Source: Selaginella moellendorffii (lineage: Eukaryota > Streptophyta > Lycopodiopsida > Selaginellales > Selaginellaceae). Taken from it: a DNA stretch of 64,000 bases. The DNA lies in contig NW_003314265.1 of the NCBI RefSeq assembly GCF_000143415.4, forward strand, positions 1,632,446 to 1,696,445, in the 5' to 3' direction. Numbering within the stretch: position 1 is the first letter of the stretch; the number at the start of each line of letters is the position of its first letter. Below the pieces are notes generated by a model that saw only the letters and a program-made list of their open reading frames with translations, did not search any database and was not told the DNA's origin. The translations under genes were made by a program, and so were the position numbers. Positions 35,910 through 48,400 of this stretch are shown one piece after another.

Positions 35910-38267
35910 ATGCATGCAGCTAGCAGGATGGTGAAACGGAACCGTGCTGATGACGCTGAAACCTCTAGACGGGCGAATCGAGAGGAGGAAACTCCTGCTA
36001 GAGATGCTGCGGAAGAGGCTGAGGCTGAGTCAGAAGAGGAAGAGCCGGTTGCTGCGGCGCTGCAGCGAACAGCTCAGGAAGTCGAGATCGAGAATTTGCG
36101 AAAGGAGATTCGCAAATTGAAGAAGGAGAATAAGAAGAGGAAGAAAGAGGCTGAGGCAGCTAAACCAGCTAAGCCTAAGCAACTGGACTCCTCTTTGAGT
36201 TCTAAGGATGATGAAGTTCTGCAGCCACCCCCGGTTGCACGAGTTTCAAAGTTCAAGCCCCCAAAACCACCCAATTTCAGAGGCATGCGGGACTATCAGG
36301 TTTTGGAAGACTGGGTCTACGATATGGAGAACTACTTCATAGCGGCAAACGTAGATGATCGTACGAAAGTTGCGTGCGCGCAATCCTTTCTCACCGATCA
36401 TGCCAAAACTTGGTGGCGCCAAGTGTGTGCTGAAAAAGGGCAGACTAGAAGTTGGACCAAGATGCGGTCTCGTATCCGTAAGGAATACTTGCCGGATGAT
36501 CTTGGTCTGAGACTTCGCGCGGAGCTGCGGCAGTTAAAGCAGCGAGGTGATCTCATGCATTACGTTAATGCGTTTGCTCAGAAGCACATTATGATTGCAA
36601 ATATGAGTGACGAAGATGCTCGGAGTTATTTTCTGGAGGGTTTAAGTTCACTTTCTCGCAATGAGATTTTGAAGTTTAAGCCGAAAACGTATCTGGAGTG
36701 TAAGGAGGCAGCGCAGCAAGTTGCCTTTAGTCACTCGCTCATGAAACAATATCAGCAACCGTATGCTGGTAACTCGGACAAGAATAGGAATTCTGGGAAT
36801 AAACAAGGTGATCGGAAACAGAGGGTGGAAAGTAGGTTCCGCCCTGGAGGCTCACAAGCAACGGTTAACAAAGGTGGTGGTGGTTGGAGACCACCAGCAG
36901 CTTCTTCTGGTCCTAGGCCCTCTGTTCCTCCTCCTGGTGGGTACAAGCAGCAGCAACCTGCAAAACCTACTCCTAGCGGAACGGGTAGTGTGGGTCATTG
37001 CTTCCATTGTGGAGAGTCAGGACATAGGTCCTCGGATTGTCCCAACAAGCATAAGACAAGGTCTCGAGTTAATGTCATGAGGGAAGACGGTGGTGATGAA
37101 GCTGAAGGGGTTGACGAGTTGGTCAATGCAGACTATGAGGAAGAAGAGGTGAGTAACTTTCGTTGCTTTCCTCAAGCTTTTCTTGCAGTCAATGCAAACA
37201 CTGATCCATTGATGTATCTGGTAGGCTTTGTCCGTGGACACCGAATCCGAGTGATGATTGACACGGGAGCTACGCACAGCGTGATATCCGAAGACTTAGT
37301 TAAGTTGTTAGGATTGAATGCTGAGCAAATGTCGCCTATGCACTTCCGGTTTGCGGAAGGTGGGCAAGTAGCCAGAAAGTTTGTGAGTGATGTTCCAATA
37401 AAGATATCCAAGTGGAAAGAAAGAGTGGACTTGGTAATGTTGAAGATACCAGATTTTCAGATGGTGTTTGGTATGGATTTCTTCAACAAGTATATAAAAG
37501 GGATTTATGGTGCTGGACAAAGTCGTATCACATTGAAGTCCGAAGGACAACCCGATGTGTCCTTCCAGTTGCAAAAGCGTTCCTCAAAGGATTGGGATGG
37601 AAAGTTCCTGACTGCGAGGGCCGCTCAAAAAGCAGCTAAGAGGGGATGTCGGACCTTTTGGGTTCAAGTGATGGAAGCGGAGAGTGTGGGTGACTCTGTT
37701 CGAATTGGCGACGGGGTTGATCCTGTACCAAAGAAGATATTGGAGTTGTTGGCGCAGAATCAAGATATCTTTCCGAAGGATTTGCCACCAGGGCTACCCC
37801 CTAGCCGTGAGGTTGATCATCGGATTGAGATTATTTCGGGTTCTAAACCACCTACGAAAGCTCCGTATCGGTTGAACATCAAAGAGATGGCTGAACTCAA
37901 GAAGCAACTCACGGAGCTTCTTGACAAAGGTCATATCCGACCCAGCAAGTCACCTTATGGAGCACCAATCCTTTTTGTTATGAAAAAGGATGGAACCATG
38001 AGGATGTGTATTGACTATCAGGCACTCAACAAGATCACGGTCAAGAACAGTTATCCTTTGCCTCGCATTGATGACTTGTTTGACCAACTCTTAAAGGCTA
38101 AGTATTTTACACGACTTGATTTGCGGTCCGGGTATCATCAGATACGGGTGGCGGATCAGGATGTGGAGAAGACAGCCTTTAAGACTCGGTACGGATCTTA
38201 TGAGTTCCTTGTCATGCCATTTTGGGTTATGCAATGCTTCGGCAACGTTCAGCACTATGATGGATAG
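35910..38267 (+). CDS. gag-pol, first part (gag, protease, RT N-half)
   Basis: The frame opens at 35727, but the likely start is ATG 35910 or 35928 (MVKRNR). Order: acidic/basic coiled leader, gag (about 36250-36760; [10 protein letters not shown]), CCHC zinc knuckle [14 protein letters not shown] (about 36999), aspartic protease [12 protein letters not shown] (about 37253), then reverse transcriptase with [17 protein letters not shown] (about 37980) and [13 protein letters not shown] (about 38107). The frame leaves the RT sequence at about 38220, where a T-run is four instead of three long, and stops at 38267. The remainder of pol continues in the next frame. This single indel is the only break I see in gag-pol. 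Confidence 0.92.
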   Translation: MHAASRMVKRNRADDAETSRRANREEETPARDAAEEAEAESEEEEPVAAALQRTAQEVEIENLRKEIRKLKKENKKRKKEAEAAKPAKPKQLDSSLSSKDDEVLQPPPVARVSKFKPPKPPNFRGMRDYQVLEDWVYDMENYFIAANVDDRTKVACAQSFLTDHAKTWWRQVCAEKGQTRSWTKMRSRIRKEYLPDDLGLRLRAELRQLKQRGDLMHYVNAFAQKHIMIANMSDEDARSYFLEGLSSLSRNEILKFKPKTYLECKEAAQQVAFSHSLMKQYQQPYAGNSDKNRNSGNKQGDRKQRVESRFRPGGSQATVNKGGGGWRPPAASSGPRPSVPPPGGYKQQQPAKPTPSGTGSVGHCFHCGESGHRSSDCPNKHKTRSRVNVMREDGGDEAEGVDELVNADYEEEEVSNFRCFPQAFLAVNANTDPLMYLVGFVRGHRIRVMIDTGATHSVISEDLVKLLGLNAEQMSPMHFRFAEGGQVARKFVSDVPIKISKWKERVDLVMLKIPDFQMVFGMDFFNKYIKGIYGAGQSRITLKSEGQPDVSFQLQKRSSKDWDGKFLTARAAQKAAKRGCRTFWVQVMEAESVGDSVRIGDGVDPVPKKILELLAQNQDIFPKDLPPGLPPSREVDHRIEIISGSKPPTKAPYRLNIKEMAELKKQLTELLDKGHIRPSKSPYGAPILFVMKKDGTMRMCIDYQALNKITVKNSYPLPRIDDLFDQLLKAKYFTRLDLRSGYHQIRVADQDVEKTAFKTRYGSYEFLVMPFWVMQCFGNVQHYDG

Positions 38268-40647
38268 AATATTCGGAGATTATTTGGACGCATTTGTTGT
38301 CCTATACATCGACGATGTTCTAGTCTTCAGCGAAACGTTGGAGGATCATTTGAAACACTTGGAGCTGGTGTTTCAAAAGTTGCGCGAACACAAACTGTAT
38401 GCTAAGGAAAGTAAATGTGCTTTTGGTCAATTGCGTGTAAACTTTCTCGGACATATAGTTGGTGGTGGCGTGATTGAAGTCGATCCAAAGAAAGTGGAAG
38501 CGGTGAAGTCTTGGGAAATCCCGACCACTGTATCAGATGTTCGTTCCTTTCTCGGTTTGGCGGGATACTATCGCAAGTTTGTCCGCAATTTTGCAAGGAT
38601 TGCTCTTCCGTTAACTGAGTTGACGAAGAGTAGTATTCCGTTTCATTGGACACCAGCTTGTCAGCGTGCTTTTGTACGGTTGAAGGAGATCTTGACTACG
38701 GTTCCTGTTCTTAGGATCCCAGATCTTGATAAACCCTTCAAAGTGCATTGTGATGCGTTTAGCTATGCTATTGGTGCCGTGTTGCAGCAAGATTGTGACA
38801 AAGCGGTTGGTGTTACGCTAAGGCGACATGGTTGTCCCGTTGCGTTCTATTCCAAGAAATTGGATGAAACCCAACGAAGATGGCCAACGCATGAGAAAGA
38901 GATGTTTGCTATAGTGTCGGCCCTGGAACACTGGAGACACTACTTGGGTGGACACACCAAGGTTTATACAGATAGTAACACACTAAGCTACTTTGCTATG
39001 CAGCCTAAGCTTACGCCGAAGCAGGCTCGTTGGCAAGAGAAGCTTGCTAGATATGATATTGAAATCATATATAAACCTGGTAAAGACAATATTGTTCCGG
39101 ATGCGTTGAGTCGTCAAGCTCAATTCCGGGCAATATCGGCAATCAGTTCAGACTGGTTGGAAGACGTTCGGGCTTCATATGGAAGTGATCCATTGGCAAA
39201 GGCAATCTTATGCCGTGCGGGGTTGTTGAAGCAGAGCCCTGGTAGCGAAGCAGCAAAAGTTGCTAGTCGCACTAATGCGAAACTTCACTTCTCAGTTCGG
39301 GATGGGCTTATATTCTATAAGCAAGAAAGATTGTATCTTCCCTCAAAGGATCTTCAGCAGTTATTTCTGCGGGAACATCATGATGTTCCGGCAGCGGGAC
39401 ATGGTGGACAGCGAAAGACTCTAGCTTCATTGAAAAAGGGATTTTTCTGGTCTGGTATGGAAGGCGATGTAGTGGACTACGTCCGTTCCTGCCCTATATG
39501 CCAGCAATGTAAGCGCAAAGCTGAGAAGCAAGTTGGAAAGTTGCAGTGCATTCCAGCACCGGTATGGCCATTTCAAAGTGTAACACTTGATTTCGTCACT
39601 TGCTTGCCGAAGTCTAAAGGTTATGATACTTTGATGGTGGTTGTGGATCGGTTGTCGAAGATTGCACACTTCATTCCAACTGTGGGAACAGTGAATGCGA
39701 AACAAGCAGCAAAGCTCTTTTTCCATGAAGTAGTGCGAGTTCGTGGTCTTCCCGAAGAGATGATCTCGGATAGGGATTCGAGATTTACGGGGAAGTTTTG
39801 GGGCAAATTATTCCAGTTGTTTGGTACCAAGTTAAAGTTTAGTACGGCTTATCATCCTCAAACTGATGGGCAGACTGAACGTGTGAATGCTCAAGTTGAG
39901 GATTATCTGCGGTACTATGTCGCGGCGGACCAACGCGACTGGGTTGAGCATTTGGATACAGCAGAAATTTGTTATAACAACACATTTCACAGCGCTATCG
40001 ACTGTTCTCCATGGGAGATGCTGCAAGGAAATGCTCGTGGGGTTCCTCAACAGATTGTTGTACCGAAACCAATGTCCGAGGTGTTGGTCCCAGCCGTTGA
40101 GACTTATGCGGAGAAGCTACGCCAAGGTTGGTCTAGAGCTACTGAGGCGATGGGCAAAGCTCAAGATAGGTATCGACATGATAAGGATCAACATCGTCGG
40201 GATGTATCCTATCAAGTGGGAGATCAGGTGTGGCTATCTTCCCGAAACTTGAACATTAAGGGTTCTCTATCTCGGAAGCTCTTGCTGAGATATGTTGGAC
40301 CCTATCGGGTGTTGCGGCGCATTGGTAATATATCCTATCAGTTGGATCTTCCTGTGGAGATGTCCAGTATTCATAATGTATTTCATGCCAATCTCTTGGC
40401 TCCATACACTATGGATGATGCACATCAAGCAGAGATTCGTCCCCCACCAGAAGTTGTGGATGGTGAACCTGAATATGAAGTGGAAGTTATTTTGGGTACA
40501 CGCTGGCTTAAGCATGCCAAACGTCGGGAGTATCTAGTTAAATGGAAAGGTTACCCATCTTGTGAATCAACTTGGGAGCCTCTTAGTAATCTTACACATG
40601 CTCGTGAGCTTGTCACGGAGTATCCTCACCATATAAGAAAGGTGTAA
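38220..40647 (+). CDS. gag-pol, second part (RT C-half, RNase H, integrase, chromodomain)
   Basis: Continues pol one frame over. It carries [18 protein letters not shown] and the catalytic YIDDV (about 38304), RNase H ([16 protein letters not shown], about 38745), a zinc-binding HHCC region (about 39376-39500), and an integrase core with DSRFTGKFW and [15 protein letters not shown]-terminal chromodomain follows ([21 protein letters not shown], about 40530-40592). The chromodomain places it in the chromovirus branch of Ty3/gypsy. Open reading upstream of 38220 in this frame (back to 38116) is a shadow. No stop interrupts the domain series. Confidence 0.92.
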
Positions 40648-41569
40648 TTTCTTGTTAAGAGTAAATTCTTAAGCATTTGATTGTAAGAATTCCAAAATTT
40701 CCTAGATTTTAGAGGTTTTGACATTTTTTTTAGCCCAACAACAAACTCAATATGTGTCGTTAATATGGGATGTGTATAATAGGCATGTATATATGGCTGA
40801 CCGTTCTCCAGCAACATAATTATGGCGGGTCAATGAAATATCACCACATGGCAGATGCAATATTATGTAGTATAGACCTTTTTACCATATCACACAGCAC
40901 CACCAGTTTACAAATAACACACCATATCACACAGCATTGGTCATGCCATCATCTGAGGCACATCTCACATCCACAAAGTGCGAGGTTCTGGAGTCCTTGC
41001 AAGTCGACACTGCTATTTTCGACAGCCTTTCTCCCGATCTACAGGTCGGATGTGTTCTCTGCATTCATCCTCCATGGTGACGAAAATTGCTGGCTGTGAA
41101 ACAATCTCTAATTCTGTGTGTTTTTACTGCCTAGGCACGAAGTAGCGAGTGTAAGTGGACATGGAAGAGTACTTCTTGTTCCTCTCTTTGAGCTTCTCTT
41201 GGCTCTAAAGGACGTGGATTTCCCTTGAGAGTACAGTTGCATCTGAACTATCTGCTGATTTTGAATGTTTTTAGCAGGGCAACGTGGATGCACACCCCTG
41301 TGGGGCGGACGATAATTTTTTTTTCTGAAGTCTTGGTAAAAACGGCTTGACGACAAAAGCAAGTTCGACGATCCTGCCTCGCTAGTCAGCTGGATCTTGA
41401 GACTTTCTAGACGCGGCTCGCGTGAATTCCGAGATCTAGCCTGAAGTATCCAAAAGCTTCAAGACACATCGAATTTTTGAACACTCTACGTCCTTGGAAG
41501 AGTCAAAACAGGCAGTTTCTTCCCGAGAATTTAAGGAGACCAAGACTTGTCGACTCACGGACAACAACA
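40648..41569. other. Duplicated flank upstream of GRDP1
   Basis: 40648-40980 aligns with 53529-53685 plus 55849-55960, skipping the element at 53686-55848. It is therefore the empty site of that insertion. 40975-41569 aligns with 56690-57183 and holds the probable promoter and leader of GRDP1. No separate gene is recognised. Confidence 0.65.
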
Positions 41570-44349
41570 ATGGCTTCCCTTTCCGAGAATCAACTGAATG
41601 AATGGCACAAAGCTCAAGAAGTTGCGGTGTCTCTGGATGTGGTAGCAGCTGCAAAATCACAGTTGGAGTTTCTTTCGCTAGTACATGGCAACTTCAGACT
41701 GTTTGAGGGGCCTGTTTTAGGAAGGGCAATCGAGAGGTGAGATATTAATCACTTGCTTCATCTAGTTTTCTGATTTCTTCTTGGATTCTAGATACCAGTA
41801 CTGCTGCCTTCCGCTGCTAGCAAATTCTTCTGGAACTTTTGTCCCACCACTCGACTGCAATTGGATATGGCATTGCCATCGCTTGAATCCTGTAAGTGTA
41901 ACCATTCATTTTCTGTTTGCTGAAGTGACCTCTCTGACTAGGTTCAATATGCTGAGGACTGTAAGAGATTGTTCGGTAAGATTGTGGCCGGACCATCTTT
42001 GGCGAGACACGAAAGCGATCTCCAACAAAGCGCCAATACCTGGGCTTCGAATTTCCCGGACGAACCATACACTCTAGACATTTACGGTGGAGACCTGACA
42101 AGAAGATATACCGAAAGAGCAACCAATATCTCTTATGACTTGGCAGAAGCGGCTCTCAGGCAGAAAAGTTTCTACTATCAGGCAAGTGGTGATCTTTTCT
42201 TGAAAGCAAACTCACCTTTAAGTATGCAGGTTTCTGAGCCGCATTACCTGGATGAGAGCTTCTTGCTAGCTGCAGCTGCACGTTACAAGGCATTTCTCCA
42301 TCTCATACGCACGTCTGGCACATCAACGTTTTTCGTTCCCACTTACGACATCGATTTGATATGGCATACTCATCAGCTTCACACTGTGAGCTACCACAAC
42401 GATCTCACACAGGTACTGGGAAGGATCTTCGAGCATGACGACACAGATAGCAACCGAGGTTCCGGAGGGAAACTGGACAATGGATTCACAAAAACTCGAT
42501 CTATGTGGGAAGACACGTATGGCCTTCCATACGAGAAAGCAGGCTGCATGTATAGAGGGGAGCCACCAGTATCCATTCCTGGAACACCTGCTTATGATCC
42601 AACCAATCTCGCTAGGCTTGCTAGTAAAAACGACGATCACTTGGCTGAGCGAAAGACCATTCAGGTATTTGAATTTGCAGATTTGTTGTCAATCTCGCCT
42701 GATCTGATCGATTTCTGTAGGTTCATCTCTCCGTGCGAGGCACTAGAGGTTTGCCAGACGACAAGACCATCTCCTATGTGATCAGCTCGTTAAACCATCA
42801 AAAGTTTCTGAAGCTCGAAAGCCAACGACTGCAGGCTGCCTCTCAGCAGAACGTAGTGTCAGCCATGACGGCTGAACTCTCCACCGAAGGACTGGTGCTA
42901 GCAGTTCGACGGAGGCGGTTTTTGACATCCAGAACTGTGGGCCGGCTCGTGATTCCATGGATAAATGTCATCCGTTCGGAAACACAATCACTCGGCGGCT
43001 GGTTTCCATTGCAGGAGGACCGACAAGTGTCGGTGCTGGTTTACATCTCCGTTACTCCTCCAGTCGCTGCGCCTTATCTCTTTAGAAGCGTGAGAGTGAG
43101 AGACACGGGAGACGACTGTGCCACTCACGACAGTAACCGCGAAGGCATGTGGATAACAAGGAACGTTTTCGACCACGCCAGAGTCGAATCCTTCGTCGTG
43201 CGTTGCAGGTTTGTACGCTGTGGTCACGCCTTCCACTTTTTTCCAGAGCTGATGCGGTAACTTTTCTTGTAGATACAAGCGTGGAGGGTTTTGGCTAAGA
43301 AGCATTCCAGACACTGATAAAGTTGTGCACGTTCACAAAGGAGGGTGGACATACAAAGGTTCTTATAACACCGGCTCTGTAAACGGTAAAAAGCAACAAA
43401 TCTTTTAGATCGACAGAATGTTTTTTCTTTCTCAGGTGAAATTCTGGGATCTGCGTGGCAACTGGAGAAACCATCTTCAGAGTCTAGGAGATGGTCTCTG
43501 CAGAACGGGAAGGCTATTTTAACTGTGGACAGAAATGTGAAGGATAAGCACTGGAACATGAGACCACAGCTCCACGTTGAAATGAAATCCCACGACTGTC
43601 CAGTGAGTTAGTGAGATTATACAGTGATACAGATGGCTGATTCTCTGGAAAACTTGATTGTAGATCATGCTCTTCTCGGGTCGTCACCTGGAATTTGCTG
43701 TTCCTGGTGCATCAGACCGACAGGAAGCGTGGTTTGTGACAATGGTGAGATTCACAAGAGACGCGCCTCAAGGCAAGGCGACAGCTCTTTTCAACTGGCG
43801 GTCTGGAGGCATGCAGGTAAAGTTCGATCTATCTCATTCTAAGAAACCGTAAGTGAAAGCTTACTTCCAGATTGATCCCAACGAGGATGTGCTGCTTGTG
43901 TCTCTTTTGTCGGCAACCATAAGCATGTCCGTGTCCGATATGCTCGGCAAAGCCATTCCTTCGTGGAAGACGACGAGTAAACGAGTGATAGTCTCAGAAG
44001 AAGAACAAGATCATTGGGGTGAGAAACGAGTATTTTGCACCCAAATACTAAGAACATTGCTGCCTGACCAGGTGCTGTGACAATTGATCGCCGTTGCAGC
44101 AAGGTGATTGAAGGTGGTGGCGGAGAGGGCAGGGGAGAGGGCGGAGGTGACGGTGGTCATGGTTTTGGTGGTTCAGGGCAGTGCTGGTATGATGGAGGTG
44201 GTTCGTATTGTGGCGGAGGCGGGTGTGGCATCAGTGGAGGTGGGGGATGTGGTGGAGCAGGAGGTGAAGGAGGAGGTTGTGGAGGAGGTGGTGGCGGCGG
44301 TGGTGGGTGTGGAGGCGGTGGTGGCTGCGGTGGCGGCTGTGGGAGTTGA
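41570..44349 (+). CDS. GRDP: Glycine-rich domain protein (DUF1399), copy 1
   Basis: Ten exons: 41570-41736, 41792-41891, 41942-42181, 42230-42664, 42721-43208, 43273-43385, 43436-43602, 43664-43816, 43871-44018 and 44072-44349. They give 762 residues. The N-terminal half is the DUF1399/GRDP domain, with two related WHxHxL motifs (CNWIWHCHRLNP and IDLIWHTHQLHTVSY). The C-terminal about 80 residues are almost pure Gly with regularly spaced Cys. Plant GRDPs are implicated in stress, auxin and developmental responses; the molecular activity is unknown. Intron 3 has a GC-AG border (CAG|GCAAGT); it is 48 nt and would also read through in frame. All phases close and no stop interrupts the model, so this copy looks functional although its downstream neighbours have decayed. 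Convergent with the CBSX pseudogene. Confidence 0.92.
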
Positions 44350-44518
44350 ATCACATTGTACAAAGAGATAAAAACAACTTTTAAATCCAAATTAGAGGAA
44401 CCTCGTTTAAGATGTGTGATCCTTTGTTAACCAAATAGAAATACAAAGAATTGGCCGCAGAGAGAACAAATGACTGTGAGTCTTCTTGGACGATTCCGAG
44501 AATAAATTTTTCTCTTCG

Positions 44519-45366
44519 TCACGAGCTGGAAGTATTTTCCTCGGCAGCACGCTTGACTTGTAATGCTGCTCGAACAACGTTGCCTCTCGTGATCAAACCG
44601 ACCTGGAAGTTTACCAAAGAATTCTCACAATCAAGCAAATCTAATTCTTCGTTACCAGTTTTCAAGACTCGTCCACAACAGGAAGCCTCTGGTACTTGGT
44701 GTCAAGCAATATCCTTGGATCCAAAGGAAAACCAAGAAGTTTTAGCGAAATTTCTATCGAGTATGGCAGAAACGTTTGAAGCTACCTGGCTGCATCTTAA
44801 ATGTTCATGTCCACTCGAACCACCAGCGGCAAGGGAGTCATCAAATCTCCCACAGTCTTGCCTTGCGTTTTGGTGGGAAGGTGTTGGATCTCTTTGAAGG
44901 CCTGAAAGAAAGAAAAAAGCTAACTCTAGAAAGTTTTGCTCACCTTCCATGTACTTCCTGCCTCGGGGAACAAACTGTTGGTCGATGGCCTCTTCCCTGA
45001 GATTGAGAAATTCATAAAAAAAAAAAACTTTGGAGCTCTGGCTTACCCGAGATAGAATCGAGAGCTAGTAAATCGTAGTCTGATACAACTCCAACCTGCG
45101 AGAGATTTGGCTTTCAGATCTATGAGCTTCAAGAAAGAGATGGCGGGACTGACCAGCTTTCTGTCCTTGTCTATAACTGGAAGCCCAGTAATGCGATTGT
45201 CCATGAGCAATTTCAAAGCTATAATTTTCGAAAGCCACAAAGTTTGTCTGGAAGAGAAGAAGAAAAGAAAACACTAACCATCATCCACTGTTGTTGAGAC
45301 CTGAACACAAAAGGGATCCTTCTTTGGCATTATGAAATTGCAAATTGTGTAATAATTGTGTTTCTT
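44519..45366 (-). pseudogene. CBSX pseudogene (lacks exon 1)
   Basis: Exons 2-8 of the CBSX gene at 60257-61445 are recognisable, with splice sites largely kept. Exon 1, with the transit peptide and start codon, is deleted: the sequence jumps from the intron-1 acceptor to what lies upstream of the gene in the other copy (about 370 bp missing). Exon 6 contains an in-frame TAA (44797-44799, where the intact copy has GAA). Several CpG sites have become TpG or CpA, for example MTPRKD has become IMPKKD. Clearly a dead copy. Confidence 0.9.
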
Positions 45367-45431
45367 CTACATGTGTATGGCGTGCCAAAAAGAGAAAGCC
45401 CTATGATGCAATCTTTGATCTTTCATTTTAA

Positions 45432-48400
45432 TCTAGAGCATATGCTAAGTAATTCCCTTATATTCAAAAAGATGGTTTTGAATGAAAGTTGATGTTTGAG
45501 GACTTTCAAGCTTATACAAAAAATTATGTTATACTAGCTATGTAACTTATTAAGTGGGATTAGAGGAATAAAAACTTTAGTAGAAAGTGTTGACTTCAAA
45601 AAGGTGGCCCATAGGGCAAAACATGGGAGATGATTATAAATTGATTTTGTCAAGTGAGAAGACTTAGAAGTTTGGAGGAACTATTTTATTAAGTTGTGGG
45701 GCATAATTATATTCCTAGATTATTCCTCATCTTCTTTGCATAAAACCCTTGCCCCAAAGGGGTATTTATGGAATTTGAGCAAGTGTTAGAGGAGCACACT
45801 TTCATTCCCCTAACAAATGGTGAACCTAGAATAATAAGCATAACTTTCAAAAGTGTCATTTTAAAGGTGTCATTTCTATCTTTTCCTTTTGGCCATAAAC
45901 TTTGAGGAGCAATTTTTTGTTTTTCTAACAGCAGATTTGCTTGATCTTAGGCACATTGGATAGGTCTAAAGCTCCTCTTTTTGGCAAGGTTGATTCTTGG
46001 ATTTAGGAGAATTTATGGCATGCAAAATGATTTTCTTCTTTTGCTAAATAAAGGCATTTGTAAATAAAGTAAGAATTCATGTTTTTCAGGGCTTTTTTTT
46101 GGATGCCATTTATTTTTTGAAGTGCTTCTAGTCCTTGGCTTTCTAAAAATATTAATAGTGCCTTTGAATCAATCTAGATTGATGATATGTAGATATTTTT
46201 CCATAATATTGGTGTTCTAGGCTATCTTTTCTTAAATCTCACGGGATATTAAGGTGTTTTCATCACAAATTTTTAGAATAGTATGGTAGATGGGGTTGAG
46301 CTCTTTCCAACAAGCCTACTTACAATCAGAATGGTGAAGGATCAAAACCAAGGTACTCATTTTCCAATTTTGAGCTAAACTTTAGTGAGGGTTTTCTAGG
46401 AAATAAGCAATCTTTCCTATATATGCCTTAAGGTGTGTCCTAGGATGTTAAAGGAGCTGCACTAAAGCAATTTTTACCAACCAGCCTATATCTCCTTCCA
46501 TTTTTAATCTTATTTCTCTTTATTACAGGCATTTTGGGCAACTTTGAGCAACTTGCGAACAAAACAAAGGATTTTAGGCCATTTATTATGGCCAAGGACT
46601 CTTCTTTTTGCAGTATAGACTAGGAATATGGCAAACTAGTGCCTTTTTACCATACCTCAAAGCCCTAAGGTACGGAATAAAGTTTCTAGCATCTAGAGGC
46701 AACTTAGGTACAATATAACACCTTCTCAAGTTGAGTTTTCTTCATCCTTAGCAGATTCTAGCAACTTAGATCTACGAGCTATAGCACAGCCATATTTAGC
46801 TCAACCTCAGCTCCATGTTTTGCAAAAGAGGAGTGATCTATTAACCTTCTCAGGTGTTGGAATAGTTTCTCTGGCATCACATATCAATTGCTTTAAGTAC
46901 TACTACACCACAAACATAATTGTTGATAATGATTGTATATGCCACAACTTCTTGCAATCTTATGAAGGCAAATCAGCAGCTTGGGTAGATTCTCTTCTCC
47001 TAGAGGACCAGATGGACTTCCAGACACTACTTGCTTTATTCACGGAACATTTTATCAAAGAAAAACCCACAAATTGGCTACTTATCGATCTCTTTTTATT
47101 CCAATAAGGTGCTCATGAGTTTGTCCCTGACTACATCACTAGGTTTCAAGTGTACTAAAGGATCATAGAGTGGTCCAAGATAAGCAGCAGGAGATCATAG
47201 CATTCATAGTAGGTTTGTGTGAGAACTTATAGTGGAAGCTTCTCAAAAAGACATTCAGGTCTTGCTATGAGGCATTTTCATTTGCCACAAAGCTGAAAAA
47301 AAAATTACTTGTCAACTTCAGGATTGTTAGAGTTGATTTTAACCTAGTCATCACCCCATCAAAGACGCCTTGTGCAACTATTCGCCCATCACCACTAAAC
47401 CCATCACTGTTGAATACACACCTTCAACTATTGAGAACTTTGCCAACATGATGCAATAGTTGAAGGTGATCATTCTTCAGCAATAGTCACACCATGACAA
47501 ATTGCTCCAAGAGCTTATGAAGTTTAGAAAAGAGGCTGCTACAGCTCAGGAATGCTGATTCAAGTCCTATTAGTGTACTCACTACGAGACAAACACACAT
47601 AACATATAGTGCTACTTCAAACTTCACCTAGTGCTTCAACCTCCACCTTCTCAAAGTGTTCAACAATATCCCTTCATTGACAACTCCACACCATCTCATG
47701 GTCTAAAGACATATTAAAGGTGGTTGGAACAATGAGTGATCAAGGCAGCCCCTTCATCAAACAAAGGCAAAGCACCAACCTCATCGGTTAACACAATGTT
47801 TGTAGCTGAGGAACTCTATAGATAGAAATACCAAACCACAACCACTCAAGCCCAAACTGTCGCGAATGTGACTTCGGGTATCGAAAGTTACCTGTCGACT
47901 AGTCCTTACGGACACTCTTACCTTACTGCCACGAGGGCAGGAGGTTGGTATTGCTGAGCCCGTTTATGGTCTCTGCCCAAACTAGTTGAGAAACTGGTCA
48001 GCACATGTGCACTTAGACCGGAAGGGCACTAAGGAAGGAAATCCTAAGTTGTCATTAAGTCAAGAATATTTGACATGGTGATGAGAAACTCATGATGTTG
48101 ACTTGCACTTGCTAGTGTTGGGAACCCCTGCAATATTGAGATTAGTCCCTCAATATTCGCTAGGTGATAGCTTACTGTGTCTGCCAAACACCCTCGCTAT
48201 CATGCCCTTTATGTTAGTCTTATTTCAGTCCCAAATGCTATTTATAGAAAGTGTTTAGATTCGCTCATTTGGCATATCTATAGAATGTAGAGATCGGCTT
48301 GAACACAATGGTGTTCGTCCCGTGTCCAAATTCGCAATCTAGCACCATTCCATATTTAATAAGTTTCAGACTTGTTCCAGAGACTAACTCCTAGTACTAA

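Larger units (their letters stand above)
34816..40647 (+). mobile_element. 5' part of a chromodomain Ty3/gypsy element
   Basis: Carries a 921-bp 5' LTR (34816-35736), a tRNA-Met primer-binding site (35739-35749) and a nearly complete gag-pol (35910-40647) that ends with a chromodomain. The element stops right at the pol stop codon: from 40648 the sequence is homologous to 53529 onward, not retroviral. The missing 3' end lies at 28744-30230 on the minus strand. Target duplication AAATC is at 34811-34815. LTR similarity of about 97% suggests a relatively young insertion. Confidence 0.93.

Noticed and set aside
44108-44371. Alternative Val/Glu-rich frames over the GRDP tails (also 59698-60093 and the minus-strand Pro-rich frame at 59453-60112)
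   Set aside because: Shadow frames of the GGN repeats; the splice-consistent frame gives the Gly/Cys tail.
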